DNA from: Akkermansia muciniphila
GTDB lineage: Bacteria; Verrucomicrobiota; Verrucomicrobiia; Verrucomicrobiales; Akkermansiaceae
Direction of reading: 5' to 3'
NCBI GenBank assembly: GCA_945890645.1
Contig: CAMDCV010000022.1
Location: 1 to 64,000 of the forward strand
Length of the DNA stretch: 64,000 bases
The position numbers were made by a program, and so were the translations under genes. The notes below the pieces were generated by a model that saw nothing but the letters and a program-made list of their open reading frames with translations, was not told the DNA's origin and searched no databases. The first letter of the stretch is position 1, and each line of letters begins with the position of its first letter. Shown here piece by piece: positions 25,752-34,087 of the stretch.

Positions 25752-26699
25752 CTAAATGATATACCCTGATTCTTCAAGTGCTAGAGTCGCAGCGCCTACC
25801 ATACCTGCTTCCGAACCAAATCGAGCGGGGAGAATACTCAAATGATCTTTAAAAGGACCAGATAGCTGAGAAAATAAATGTTTCTGGAGCGGAGCGAGAA
25901 GAAGATCGCCTGCCTTGGCGACTCCGCCCCCAATCACGATGGCTTCAGGGTTGAGTAGCCAACAGCAATTCATCACGGTGGTGGCGAGTTTTTTCGCAAT
26001 ATCATCCCAAACTTCCAAGGCAATCGGGTCGCCATTGGTTGCAGCTGTAGCTAGTACAGCAGGGGAACAGTCGCTAATGTTTTTGTAGATACCCCGTGCT
26101 TCATAGAGATTGCGAGCATCGGCTGCAATTTCGTTGTTGCCGACGTAATCCTCGAGAGCGCCACGATTGCCATAGGCACCGACACGACCTTCGAAATTGA
26201 TGGAAGTTTGGCCGATTTCGCCGGCGCCATATCGGGCCCCGCGGACCATTTGTCCATTGACGATAATGCCGCCACCCACTCCCGTACCCATGGTAATAGC
26301 GACGAGGTGCTTCAGCCCTCTCCCTGCGCCGCGTTTCCATTCAGCATAGGCCATGCAGTTGGCATCGTTTTCGACTACGGTTGGTAAGTGGGTGGTTTCG
26401 AAAAGTCGTTTTTTTAGTGGTATCTCCACCCATCCTCGAACATTGGTCAGATTGTGGACAATGCCATTTTCAAAATCTACAAAACCAGGCATGCCAACAC
26501 CGATGGCAGCGATTCCAGGGTGCTGCTCGCGCAATTCATGAATCACACGCACCATGGCCTCGATGAGAGAATCGGGACCATCAAAGTCCTGTGTTGCGAT
26601 CGGAGGGGCAGAATCGATCAAATTACTGCGATAGAGCACACCGATCTTAATCGTGGTGCCGCCAAAATCGATGCCGATGGCCAAAGGTGTGTCAGTCAT
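25752..26699 (-). CDS. ROK-family sugar kinase (glucokinase-like)
   Basis: This 315-residue kinase has the ATP-binding motif GIDFGGTTIKIGVL, the catalytic region VVENDANCMAYAEW and the glycine-rich ITMGTGVGGGIIV. Most ROK proteins carry a CxCGxxGCxE zinc site after the GEIGH helix. Here the equivalent reads GEIGQTSIN...YGNRGALEDY, so the GxxGxxE frame is kept but the cysteines and the usual histidine are gone. It lacks a DNA-binding domain, so it is an enzyme and not a repressor. The likely substrate is glucose or another hexose. It stands between the prepilin-like gene and pxpA, with gaps of about 120-150 bases on both sides. Confidence 0.88.
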   Translation of the reverse strand: MTDTPLAIGIDFGGTTIKIGVLYRSNLIDSAPPIATQDFDGPDSLIEAMVRVIHELREQHPGIAAIGVGMPGFVDFENGIVHNLTNVRGWVEIPLKKRLFETTHLPTVVENDANCMAYAEWKRGAGRGLKHLVAITMGTGVGGGIIVNGQMVRGARYGAGEIGQTSINFEGRVGAYGNRGALEDYVGNNEIAADARNLYEARGIYKNISDCSPAVLATAATNGDPIALEVWDDIAKKLATTVMNCCWLLNPEAIVIGGGVAKAGDLLLAPLQKHLFSQLSGPFKDHLSILPARFGSEAGMVGAATLALEESGYII

Positions 26700-26823
26700 A
26701 GAGTTTCCTTACGCTAGAAAAGCGCAGGCATTACAGCAAGGATAAAAACAGAGAGACGATTCTCCTTAATTGGTGCTAGAAACGTGAAGTAATTTCTACA
26801 ATGGATTTACCGTGGTAAGGAGT

Positions 26824-27552
26824 TCACTTTTGCCTTTGATTGGAAAAGAAATTTTTTGCGATTATGGCGAATTCTCGCGCATGCGGAGTATCGCTGTGGA
26901 GGCAAAATGTTTGACAAGCGAGTGGAAGAAGTTCTCCGCTGTGTGCTTTTATCCCTTGTTGATTTATCCAGAGTTGGAGGCGGTCATGCAGTGCTTTTGG
27001 ATGAGTTAATATAGCATCAGGATGCTGTCGATCTCGCAGTGTTCCATCCATTTCGTAGGCACGATCAAGAAAGCATTCGTTCCAAAAGGGTGTCTTTTTC
27101 TCTTGTGCCATTTTCGCAGTGAGACCCCCGCTGCGGGCAAAAACGAGGGATTCGGGAACAAACTCTCTGCACCAATCCAAATAAGCTGCGGCAAGATCGG
27201 TATCCTGATCGGTGGCATGATAAAGAGTGCCGTGAAGTTTGATGTGATGCAAAGTAGCACCTTGAGCCACAACAAGTTGGTGAAAGGGGAGCACTTGATC
27301 CTCTAAAAGTTGCAACAATTCTTTTGAGCTAGGAAAGCGGTGACCGCGACCACCTGCCTCGGGGAGTCCGGGATGCGCACCGATTCTGACTTCGTTTTTG
27401 ATTGCGAGATCAAGACAGAGTTTCATCGAGTTTAGATCGCCGGCGTGACCACCGCAGGCGATGTTGGCAGAGTCGATCCACTGCATCAGTTCCGCTGTGG
27501 CGGTGGGGGATTCGTGCTCGCCAAGGTCGCAGTTAAGGTCAGGAAAATTCAT
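26824..27552 (-). CDS. pxpA: 5-oxoprolinase subunit PxpA (LamB/YcsF family)
   Basis: This 242-residue subunit opens with the family signature LNCDLGEHE and has IACGGHAGD, a GAHPGLPEAGGRGHR metal-site segment and VKLHGTLYH (here IKLHGTLYH). With PxpB and PxpC it forms the ATP-dependent bacterial 5-oxoprolinase that opens pyroglutamate to glutamate. It is the last gene of a pxpB-pxpC-pxpA operon; its start overlaps the pxpC stop by four bases. Together the three genes suggest salvage of 5-oxoproline formed from glutamine or glutathione. Confidence 0.93.
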   Translation of the reverse strand: MNFPDLNCDLGEHESPTATAELMQWIDSANIACGGHAGDLNSMKLCLDLAIKNEVRIGAHPGLPEAGGRGHRFPSSKELLQLLEDQVLPFHQLVVAQGATLHHIKLHGTLYHATDQDTDLAAAYLDWCREFVPESLVFARSGGLTAKMAQEKKTPFWNECFLDRAYEMDGTLRDRQHPDAILTHPKALHDRLQLWINQQGIKAHSGELLPLACQTFCLHSDTPHAREFAIIAKNFFSNQRQK

Positions 27553-28436
27553 GATGAAAGAGAGAATTGAACAGCTCGCCCCGGCGGCAATTGTCGAAAA
27601 CGATCAAGGTCATCGGTGTGAATCAAAGCAATTTTTGAGTAGCCTCCGATGGTAGGTCCATCATTCAGCAAGACAATCGGTTGACCATTAGCGGGCACTT
27701 GTATTGAGCCTACTATCGTGGGTTCGCTGATGATTTCCTGAGCAGGAACTTGCAAAATTGGTCCCTGCAAACGAAATCCCGCGCGATTACTCTGGGGGGA
27801 AATGTGCCACTCTGAGTGCAGAAACTTTTGCTGTGATGAATCAGGAAATGCATCCCATTGTGGTCCTATGGATATACGGAAAGGCGATGATTCATGTCGA
27901 AGTCGAGGCCGCAGCATCCGTGCCGCGACACCTGTAATGGGGCTCCATTCGCTTTGACTCGATGAGTATAGAAAATCGCCATTAGCCATGCATTTTCCCA
28001 TGCCGCCATCGGGCCACACTGACTGACTACTGAACCATTGTGGTCCATACCAACCGTTGGGAGTGGCAAGATAAGTCCAAAGAGATTTTCCTTGCGGCAT
28101 GAAACGCAATGTCTCGCCGCGATGAACGCGCACGGTGCGCTCGGCATCGACCGCTTTGCCATCCAGCCAGCCTTGAGAATCACCGCTGTAGGCAATCCAG
28201 CAATCATTAATACACTCCAACTCCACGCCACCCCAAAGCATTTCCCACGCGGCCGTGTTTGGATCTTGATCGAAAAGTCGATTCACTCGCTCTAACGCAA
28301 CGAGATCCATTGCGCCGCCGCGAGGAATCCCATAGGCTTTCAAGCCCATACGTCCCTCATCTTGCAAAGCAGTCATTGTTCCGGCGTGGATCACGCGGAA
28401 TAGGGCATTCGATGGTGGATTACAAATCGACATCAA
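27549..28436 (-). CDS. pxpC: 5-oxoprolinase subunit PxpC (KipA/carboxyltransferase-like)
   Basis: This 295-residue subunit belongs to the KipA / urea-amidolyase carboxyltransferase-like family. It has the opening TALQDEGRMGLKAYGIPRGG (typically a phage-coat-like GxxxGVPxxGxMD pattern) and the closing GGYSKIALIHTDDLDRFRQL segment. It is the middle gene of the operon and overlaps pxpB and pxpA by four bases each, consistent with strict co-expression and a joint complex. Confidence 0.93.
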   Translation of the reverse strand: MMSICNPPSNALFRVIHAGTMTALQDEGRMGLKAYGIPRGGAMDLVALERVNRLFDQDPNTAAWEMLWGGVELECINDCWIAYSGDSQGWLDGKAVDAERTVRVHRGETLRFMPQGKSLWTYLATPNGWYGPQWFSSQSVWPDGGMGKCMANGDFLYSSSQSEWSPITGVAARMLRPRLRHESSPFRISIGPQWDAFPDSSQQKFLHSEWHISPQSNRAGFRLQGPILQVPAQEIISEPTIVGSIQVPANGQPIVLLNDGPTIGGYSKIALIHTDDLDRFRQLPPGRAVQFSLSS

Positions 28437-29092
28437 GAAAATGAACGAACAGGGATAAAGCGCACGGAGTCGCCTGCTTGCAAGAAAGTAGCTTCGGGAA
28501 GTGGGGCATTGGGATTGAATAGGTTCTCACGGACCTGGCCGATCAAATTCCAGCCTCCAGCGGTGGGTAGTGAATAGATGCCCGTTTGTCCCGCACCGAT
28601 GGCCACCGACCCTGCGGGAATGCGCAATCGAGGCGATGGCAAACGCGGCGTATGGAGGCAAGCAGGCATTCCGCTGAGATAGGGAAATCCCGGGGAAAAG
28701 CCCAAACAGTGTACTTGATACAGGGGTTCGCTATGCCGATGGATCACATCTTCAATTGTCATGCCACAATGTTTTGCCACGCGGTCAAGGTCTTCCCCAT
28801 CGTAGCAAACTTCTAACGTTTTAATCGCTGTGTCGGACGATGAAATGTTGATTCGTTGGAATGATGGGGCGTTTTCAGGGCAGTGGGATGGCATGAATTC
28901 CAACAAAACTCGTGTGTAGGAAAATGTGAATTCACGCAATTGAGGAAGGGGGCTTTCCTGCAATTGCTGCCGTATCATCGCCGCGATGGCGAAAGACTCG
29001 TCGCTCACTACAGGGGCAAATTCAATCAACCAAGCATCCGCACCATAGCGAATGCCTAGCGTGGGTAGCACGGTTGACGAGTGATCGAGCAC
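28433..29092 (-). CDS. pxpB: 5-oxoprolinase subunit PxpB (KipI/allophanate-hydrolase-like)
   Basis: This is the KipI-type subunit, with the signature HCLGFSPGFPYLSGMP and RLRIPAGSVAIGAGQTGIY. The GTG at 29092 gives 219 residues, close to the 218 of E. coli PxpB, and has a GGA-containing sequence about ten bases upstream. A second GTG at 29071 is also possible. The frame is open to 29260, but that part would overlap the divergent trmO gene and shows no family similarity. It heads the pxpBCA operon, whose promoter must lie in or near the trmO 5' region. Confidence 0.88.
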   Translation of the reverse strand: MLDHSSTVLPTLGIRYGADAWLIEFAPVVSDESFAIAAMIRQQLQESPLPQLREFTFSYTRVLLEFMPSHCPENAPSFQRINISSSDTAIKTLEVCYDGEDLDRVAKHCGMTIEDVIHRHSEPLYQVHCLGFSPGFPYLSGMPACLHTPRLPSPRLRIPAGSVAIGAGQTGIYSLPTAGGWNLIGQVRENLFNPNAPLPEATFLQAGDSVRFIPVRSFS

Positions 29093-29170
29093 GAGGTCAT
29101 TTTTCCGCGAAGTCTTGCATTGAGCAAGGGAAAAGCTTGCAAGACAGACCGTGCCTAGCATCATCGCGGC

Positions 29171-29989
29171 GTGTCCGATGACCCCACATCTCAGGAACTG
29201 TTGATTCGCCCGATCGGATTCATTCGTAGTGGCAAGGCTGTGAAATTTGAGGCACTTCACCAGCCCGATGAAAGTGCGGCCGAAGAAAATATGTTAGAGA
29301 TATCGCCACAGGAAGAATTGCGCCGCGGCTTGCAAGACTTAGAGGGTTTCTCCCGCATCTGGTTACTTTGGTGGTTTCACCGCAATGACACGTGGCGCTC
29401 GCTGGTTTTGCCACCGCGTGGGGTAGCGCAGCGACGGGGTGTCTTCGCCACACGTTCTCCGCATCGTCCCAATGCGATTGGCATGACTCCAGTAAAATTG
29501 TTAGGCATTGATGGCTTTTGTCTCCGTCTGGGTCCCTGTGATTTGGTGGATGGAACTCCTGTTTTTGACATCAAACCCTACATACCTGCTTACGATGCGT
29601 TTCCCGAAGAATCTGCGGGATGGCTTGATGAAGTGGAGGCATGGATGCAACAGGAGCCGAGCTATCGGGTGACTTACAGTTCTCTGGCCACTGCTCAGGT
29701 GGAGTGGTTACGCAATTTTTGGCAGATTGATTTCACTGCCCGGGTAGAAGAAATTCTCTCACGCGATCCATCGCCGCATCGCACGCGACGGGTGCGCAGT
29801 AAGGGTGATGGTCACTACGAAATCGGCTGTGGAGCGTGGCGCGCGCGTTTTGATGTCATCGAAAAAAACGTTTGTATCGAGAAAATCACCGCAGGTTTTC
29901 CCATGAAATTATTGTGCGGAGAATATGCAGAGGAAGTGCCTGATCGTGAGGCGCAACTGGCATTTCTTCAGCAATGGCAGATCGAATGA
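29171..29989 (+). CDS. trmO: tRNA (N6-threonylcarbamoyladenosine37-N6)-methyltransferase TrmO
   Basis: This 272-residue protein is of the TsaA/YaeB (TrmO) family, which methylates t6A37 in tRNA-Thr using SAM. Signature segments are RGVFATRSPHRPNAIGMTPV and DIKPYIPAYDAF, within an N-terminal beta-barrel domain. A C-terminal domain with an extra strand-rich segment (GDGHYEIGCGAWRARFDVI) follows. It starts with GTG at 29171, divergent from pxpB and 78 bases from its preferred start. It meets the nusB stop head-on with no gap. Confidence 0.9.
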   Translation: MSDDPTSQELLIRPIGFIRSGKAVKFEALHQPDESAAEENMLEISPQEELRRGLQDLEGFSRIWLLWWFHRNDTWRSLVLPPRGVAQRRGVFATRSPHRPNAIGMTPVKLLGIDGFCLRLGPCDLVDGTPVFDIKPYIPAYDAFPEESAGWLDEVEAWMQQEPSYRVTYSSLATAQVEWLRNFWQIDFTARVEEILSRDPSPHRTRRVRSKGDGHYEIGCGAWRARFDVIEKNVCIEKITAGFPMKLLCGEYAEEVPDREAQLAFLQQWQIE

Positions 29990-30883
29990 TTAGGCCTTTT
30001 CTTTCGCCAGTTGATCGAGAACACCATTTACGAAACGACCTGAGTCATTGGAGCCAAATTTTTTGGCGAGGTCGATTGCTTCGTTGATGACGATCTTTGC
30101 ATTGATGTCGGGGCGGGTCAGTAATTCACAGGCACTGAGGCGCAGCACCGCACGGTCAACTGGATCGATGCGCTCTGGAGCGAAATTTTCGATGACTTCG
30201 GCCAGCGCCTTATCGATTACTTCTTTGTGAGCTAGCACGGCATCTACCATGAGATCAGCTTCATTACGAAGGTGAAGTAAATCAGACTGTGAATCACGCA
30301 AATGTTTTAGGTCGCTTTGTTCGGGAAATTGTTGGGGGTTTTCCAGCATTTGCACACGATCCGAAATTCGTTGCATACGACGTAGGGAGGCGGTAACTGG
30401 CTCTAACACTGGCCGTAGATGGGGATAATCGTCTAGGCCGCGCTGAAATCGTAGACGGGCGGAACTGAGGTCGCGGTCAACGGCGTAAAGTTTTTTGAGA
30501 AACGTGTCCAATTGACCGAGAACGGTATCGTTTTCAACATCCTGTAGGGGCAGTTTTTTGAGCTGCTCCCATTGCATCGACCATATCGATTCATATTGTA
30601 AAATATCTTGCAGATCTTTTTTGATCGCTGCGGTATCGGCAGCGGCACTCAGGCGAGCGAGGGCGTTTGGTGCGCGTTCGGAAAGTTCCAACAAACGGTC
30701 AGCACGGCCTTGCGTGATGTGCTCCAGTGCGCGGTAAGTGCTGTTAAGTAAGCGGCGTCGATCAGATTCGGTCAGCAACTCCCAGAATGTCGTACGATAC
30801 TCCACGGCATGTGGGCCACCTTCAAGGTCGGCACAGTAAAGAAATTGCACAGCGGCCTCGCGGATTTGGCGTCGACTAGGCAT
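29990..30883 (-). CDS. nusB: transcription antitermination factor NusB with a large central insertion
   Basis: NusB binds boxA RNA with ribosomal protein S10 in antitermination. The N-terminal RNA-binding helix is at residues 2-20 (SRRQIREAAVQFLYCADLEG) and the C-terminal half at about 205-297 (ENFAPERIDPVDRAVLRLS and INEAIDLAKKFGSNDSGRFV). Between them lie about 150 residues of charged helical sequence that ordinary NusB (about 140 residues in total) lacks. The ATG at 30883 begins the family N-terminus; the frame stays open to 31021 inside ribH. It overlaps ribH by eight bases, the usual ribH-nusB arrangement. Confidence 0.9.
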   Translation of the reverse strand: MPSRRQIREAAVQFLYCADLEGGPHAVEYRTTFWELLTESDRRRLLNSTYRALEHITQGRADRLLELSERAPNALARLSAAADTAAIKKDLQDILQYESIWSMQWEQLKKLPLQDVENDTVLGQLDTFLKKLYAVDRDLSSARLRFQRGLDDYPHLRPVLEPVTASLRRMQRISDRVQMLENPQQFPEQSDLKHLRDSQSDLLHLRNEADLMVDAVLAHKEVIDKALAEVIENFAPERIDPVDRAVLRLSACELLTRPDINAKIVINEAIDLAKKFGSNDSGRFVNGVLDQLAKEKA

Positions 30884-31382
30884 TGGAACGTGGGGTGGTG
30901 CGGATGATCGAACGTTCCAGCTCTTGGAACACATCGACCATAGAAGTCGCGGCGCGGGCGGCCTCGCGACCGCGGTTGATGTTCGCACCAATGCAGCGCG
31001 CGTAGGCTTGTTTTTCATCATCGACCAAAAGCACCTCGTGAATGATCGGCACGCGATGTGTAACGGCGAGTTGTTGTAACGATGCAGTGACTGACTCAGC
31101 TACCAGATCCGCGTGGGCGGTGGCGCCGCGAATGATTAGGCCGAGTGCAATGATGCAAACGGGAAGCTCGCGATTCAAAACATTTGCCACGGTCACGGGA
31201 ATTTCAAACGCGCCCGGCACCCGTATGAGATCGACTCGGGATTGTGGCATGAGCTCGCTCAATTCATCGATGGCGTTTTCGACTAGGGCATCGGTAAACT
31301 CTTCGTTGTATTTTGAAGCGACAATACAGATACGCACTTTTGCGCCCAAGTGTCTGGGCCTAGGTGGGAGAATGGAAGACAT
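30876..31382 (-). CDS. ribH: 6,7-dimethyl-8-ribityllumazine synthase
   Basis: This 168-residue enzyme makes the riboflavin precursor. It has the family opening ICIVASKYNEEFTDALVENA, the substrate loop VPGAFEIPV, GLIIRGATAHADLVAESV and a C-terminal helix NRGREAARAATSMV. The variant RGATAHADLV replaces the more common RGxTxHFxxI, with alanine where the phenylalanine usually is. It precedes and overlaps nusB. No FMN riboswitch was noticed upstream. Confidence 0.94.
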   Translation of the reverse strand: MSSILPPRPRHLGAKVRICIVASKYNEEFTDALVENAIDELSELMPQSRVDLIRVPGAFEIPVTVANVLNRELPVCIIALGLIIRGATAHADLVAESVTASLQQLAVTHRVPIIHEVLLVDDEKQAYARCIGANINRGREAARAATSMVDVFQELERSIIRTTPRSNA

Positions 31383-31476
31383 CAGAGGCGGGTTATGCGG
31401 CGAAATGACAATGATGTCAATGCCCGGAGTGTCTAGATGATAAAATTTTCCGAGTGATCAGCATCAGTAAAATTCC

Positions 31477-32607
31477 TCATGCGAGATCGCCATCATCTCC
31501 ATGACGCAAGAGGCCGATTTCGTCTGCTTCCAATTGAATACGATCGTTCAAGTTGCGTGCCTTGACGCGATGATCGCGTTTGGCTCGGCGCTCGGTATTG
31601 ATTTGCCGCTTCTTTTGCCGACGCCGGAGTTTTTCTATTTCCTCGTCCAGTCGGAGATAGCTATCGAGGCGGGCAAAGTCGAGTATGCCTTGTTCGACAG
31701 CATCGCGGATGGCACAGCCTTTGTCGTTATGGTGCTTACAATCCTGGAAGCGGCACTGTAGTGCGAGTTGATCGACATCAGAAAAGCTCTCGCGCAGCGT
31801 TTGCTCGTCTGTCCACATTTGGATTTCCCGCATACCGGGATTATCGATGATAAGCCCGCGTTTTGGCAGTGGAACGAGTTCCCGCGCGGTAGTGGTATGA
31901 CGTCCCTTGCCGGTGACTTCGTTGACATCGTCCGTCCACTGCCAATCCTCGCCGTAGAGTTGATTGACTAAAGTTGATTTACCCACACCACTGGAGCCGA
32001 CGATGCACATGGTAGTGCCGCGCTTGAGGTGGGCGAGTAATACTTTTAATCCGGTATTGTGAAGTGCGCTTGTAATGTGAATCGATGCTTCTGGGCAGAG
32101 TGCCTGAAGGCTTTCCGCAGCATCTTGATTTTGCTGTTTCGGATAGAGATCAGCCTTGTTTAATAAGACGACAGCTTTGGCACCAGCGCGTTGGATTAAT
32201 GTGAAGTATCGCTCCATGCGTCGTGGATTGAAGTCCTCTCCTGCATCTGTCACGACTGCGACAATATCGATGTTCGCGCCGATAACTTGTTCCTCGGTGC
32301 TTTTGCCAGGCATTTTGCGAGAGAAACAAGACTGACGGGGAAGTCGGGCGCGGATCACGTGATCTTCGTTTTCTCCGCCGAGTTTGACTGCCACCCAATC
32401 GCCTACGGCGGGTAAGTCAGCATCGTTGGCGGCATCGTGCCAAACTTTTCCTGAAAGCACGACATCGATTTCTTCGCCATCGCCGAGAAAGGCTCCGTAA
32501 TTGATCGGGCTCTCGCGGATCAGACGTGCTGGCACCCAATCATTCTCCGGCAGTGTAGAAAATGATTGGGCAAAAAATTCGTTCCAGCCGAGGTCGAGTA
32601 AGGTCAC
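31477..32607 (-). CDS. rsgA: ribosome-maturation GTPase RsgA
   Basis: This 376-residue protein is a circularly permuted GTPase acting late in 30S subunit maturation. The order is an OB-fold N-terminus, G4 as NKAD at 150-153, G1 as GSSGVGKS at 204-211 and G3 as DNPG. The zinc knuckle follows in CRFQDCKHHNDKGC at about 285-298. The C-terminus is very basic (RRRQKKRQINTERRAKRDHR) and probably contacts rRNA. It is a single gene, with an LprI-like gene 52 bases upstream on the same strand. Confidence 0.95.
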   Translation of the reverse strand: MTLLDLGWNEFFAQSFSTLPENDWVPARLIRESPINYGAFLGDGEEIDVVLSGKVWHDAANDADLPAVGDWVAVKLGGENEDHVIRARLPRQSCFSRKMPGKSTEEQVIGANIDIVAVVTDAGEDFNPRRMERYFTLIQRAGAKAVVLLNKADLYPKQQNQDAAESLQALCPEASIHITSALHNTGLKVLLAHLKRGTTMCIVGSSGVGKSTLVNQLYGEDWQWTDDVNEVTGKGRHTTTARELVPLPKRGLIIDNPGMREIQMWTDEQTLRESFSDVDQLALQCRFQDCKHHNDKGCAIRDAVEQGILDFARLDSYLRLDEEIEKLRRRQKKRQINTERRAKRDHRVKARNLNDRIQLEADEIGLLRHGDDGDLA

Positions 32608-32659
32608 AGGCGAGAATCGTAGCGCAGGAACGGGGGCGGGGAAATGCTTATTTTACCCA

Positions 32660-33070
32660 TCATTCCATCGTCACGTTTTGAAGCATGTTTTCGAGAAATT
32701 GCGCGCGTTGGCGGGTGATATTCATCGCCATTTCCGCACGAACGGGAATCCACATGGTTCCTTCCATGCGTTCGAAGGTGGCATCCATCGCTTTGATCTG
32801 AGCATCGCGGAAGGCAACCCACGCGCGTTGCGCGATCACTAGTTCCTTCCACTCGTTGGCGGGTAGTTTGGCCTGAAGTCCTTTGTAGCTTGCGTTGAGT
32901 TTTTTATCCCACTGGACCAATGCTTTATCGATCGCATCAACCATGCCAGCGGTGGAGGAATTTTTGGTCATAGCAGCTTCCATGGCGACATCGATCGGGT
33001 CTTTTTTCTGACCGTAGGAGGGGCTTAGGCAAAAGAGAAAGTAGAGCAATACGAGCAGACGTTTCTTCAT
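32660..33070 (-). CDS. LprI/DUF1311-like secreted protein
   Basis: This 136-residue protein has a signal peptide at 1-20 ending SPSYGQ. The mature part contains the DUF1311 pattern: KLNASYKGLQAKLPANEWKE, then QRAWVAFRDAQIKAM, a helical hairpin typical of this family. Some members inhibit lysozyme and so protect the wall, but the two cysteines of that subgroup are not seen here. The role is therefore only a family-level call. It may be cotranscribed with rsgA. Confidence 0.8.
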   Translation of the reverse strand: MKKRLLVLLYFLFCLSPSYGQKKDPIDVAMEAAMTKNSSTAGMVDAIDKALVQWDKKLNASYKGLQAKLPANEWKELVIAQRAWVAFRDAQIKAMDATFERMEGTMWIPVRAEMAMNITRQRAQFLENMLQNVTME

Positions 33071-33136
33071 TCCAAAACTCTATCCACACCGGCAGCTGCG
33101 GCAAGGAAAAAGCAGAGCTGAAATCAATATGTGCAC

Positions 33137-33166
33137 AAAAAAGGCATGGACCGCAGTCCATGCCTT
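33137..33166 (-). terminator. intrinsic terminator of the beta-barrel protein gene
   Basis: On the minus strand a perfect 10-bp stem (AAGGCATGGA with TCCATGCCTT) around a six-base loop runs into a tract of six T. It lies 27 bases past the stop of the outer-membrane protein gene and should end that transcript before the LprI-like gene. Confidence 0.85.
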
Positions 33167-33192
33167 GGTTGATTTGTTAGGAAATACTAAAA

Positions 33193-33858
33193 TTAGAAGC
33201 TGTAACGCAGACCGACTTCGTATCCAACGCTGTCGTCGAGCTCGCCACCATCGGAGCCGAAATCGAGATCGCTGAGGTAGAGCCAGCGGGCACCACCGTA
33301 GATTTCCCACTGCTCATTGATGTCGTATGCGAGACCAATTGTAGCTTGGGCGTAGAAACCACCGTCATCGTCGCTGCCAAGACCTTCAACATCAGTTTCG
33401 GTAAAGGCGTAACCGATACCAGCGGTGATATAACCTTTGATACCAGCGAAGAACATGCGTTCTGCTTTGAGGTTGATAGTGATAGGAATAATATCAATGT
33501 CGATGTCAGCGACGATATCTGGACCGGGGACGAAAAGTGTGCCGGTAGCGTCGCCGGTGATGTAACCGACTTCAAAATAGGCAGCCAAATCACAACCGAG
33601 GAATTGTGTGCCGAGATCCTGACCTACGTGAAGGGTATACATTTCGAATTCGAAATCATCGATAGAACCGTTGTAGCCGGATTGATTGTAAGCAACTTGT
33701 TCAGTGTTGCTGTCGGTCTCAAGCATGCCAAATGTGCCACCTACGAACCAACCACCAAGTGTCGGTGCGGGAGCGGGAGCAGTTTGAACAGGAGCGGGTT
33801 CTCCAGCGAATGCCGTAGCAGTCACTGAGCTAGCGGTGAGTAATGTGACGAGTTTCAT
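33193..33858 (-). CDS. outer-membrane beta-barrel protein
   Basis: This encodes 221 residues. The signal peptide is at 1-18 (ending TAFAG), followed by a proline/alanine linker. The rest is made of alternating strands, with a GGWFVGGTFGM opening, strands such as AYFEVGYITG and GYITAGIGYAF, and a terminal LRYSF. The final phenylalanine is the usual outer-membrane insertion signal. The size suggests an eight-stranded OmpA/OmpW-like barrel. It is strongly acidic. It has its own intrinsic terminator and a 229-base gap upstream, so it is a single-gene unit. Confidence 0.85.
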   Translation of the reverse strand: MKLVTLLTASSVTATAFAGEPAPVQTAPAPAPTLGGWFVGGTFGMLETDSNTEQVAYNQSGYNGSIDDFEFEMYTLHVGQDLGTQFLGCDLAAYFEVGYITGDATGTLFVPGPDIVADIDIDIIPITINLKAERMFFAGIKGYITAGIGYAFTETDVEGLGSDDDGGFYAQATIGLAYDINEQWEIYGGARWLYLSDLDFGSDGGELDDSVGYEVGLRYSF

Positions 33859-34087
33859 AATTTTATGTTAGTTGCAATGTTGCGAGCTCAGGATGCCATC
33901 ATAATCCCATTTGGCAAGTGTTTTTTCTAACAAAAATAGGCAGGGAAAAAATGGGAATTCAGTTTAGCAGGCTTCATCACATGCGTTTGCAAGAATAACT
34001 CAGCGAAATCGCTGCATTTCCCGGGGTAAGGAATCTTTTTTCTAGACTTGGCAAGCTGTTTGCTAGGATGAGCAGAATACATAACCC

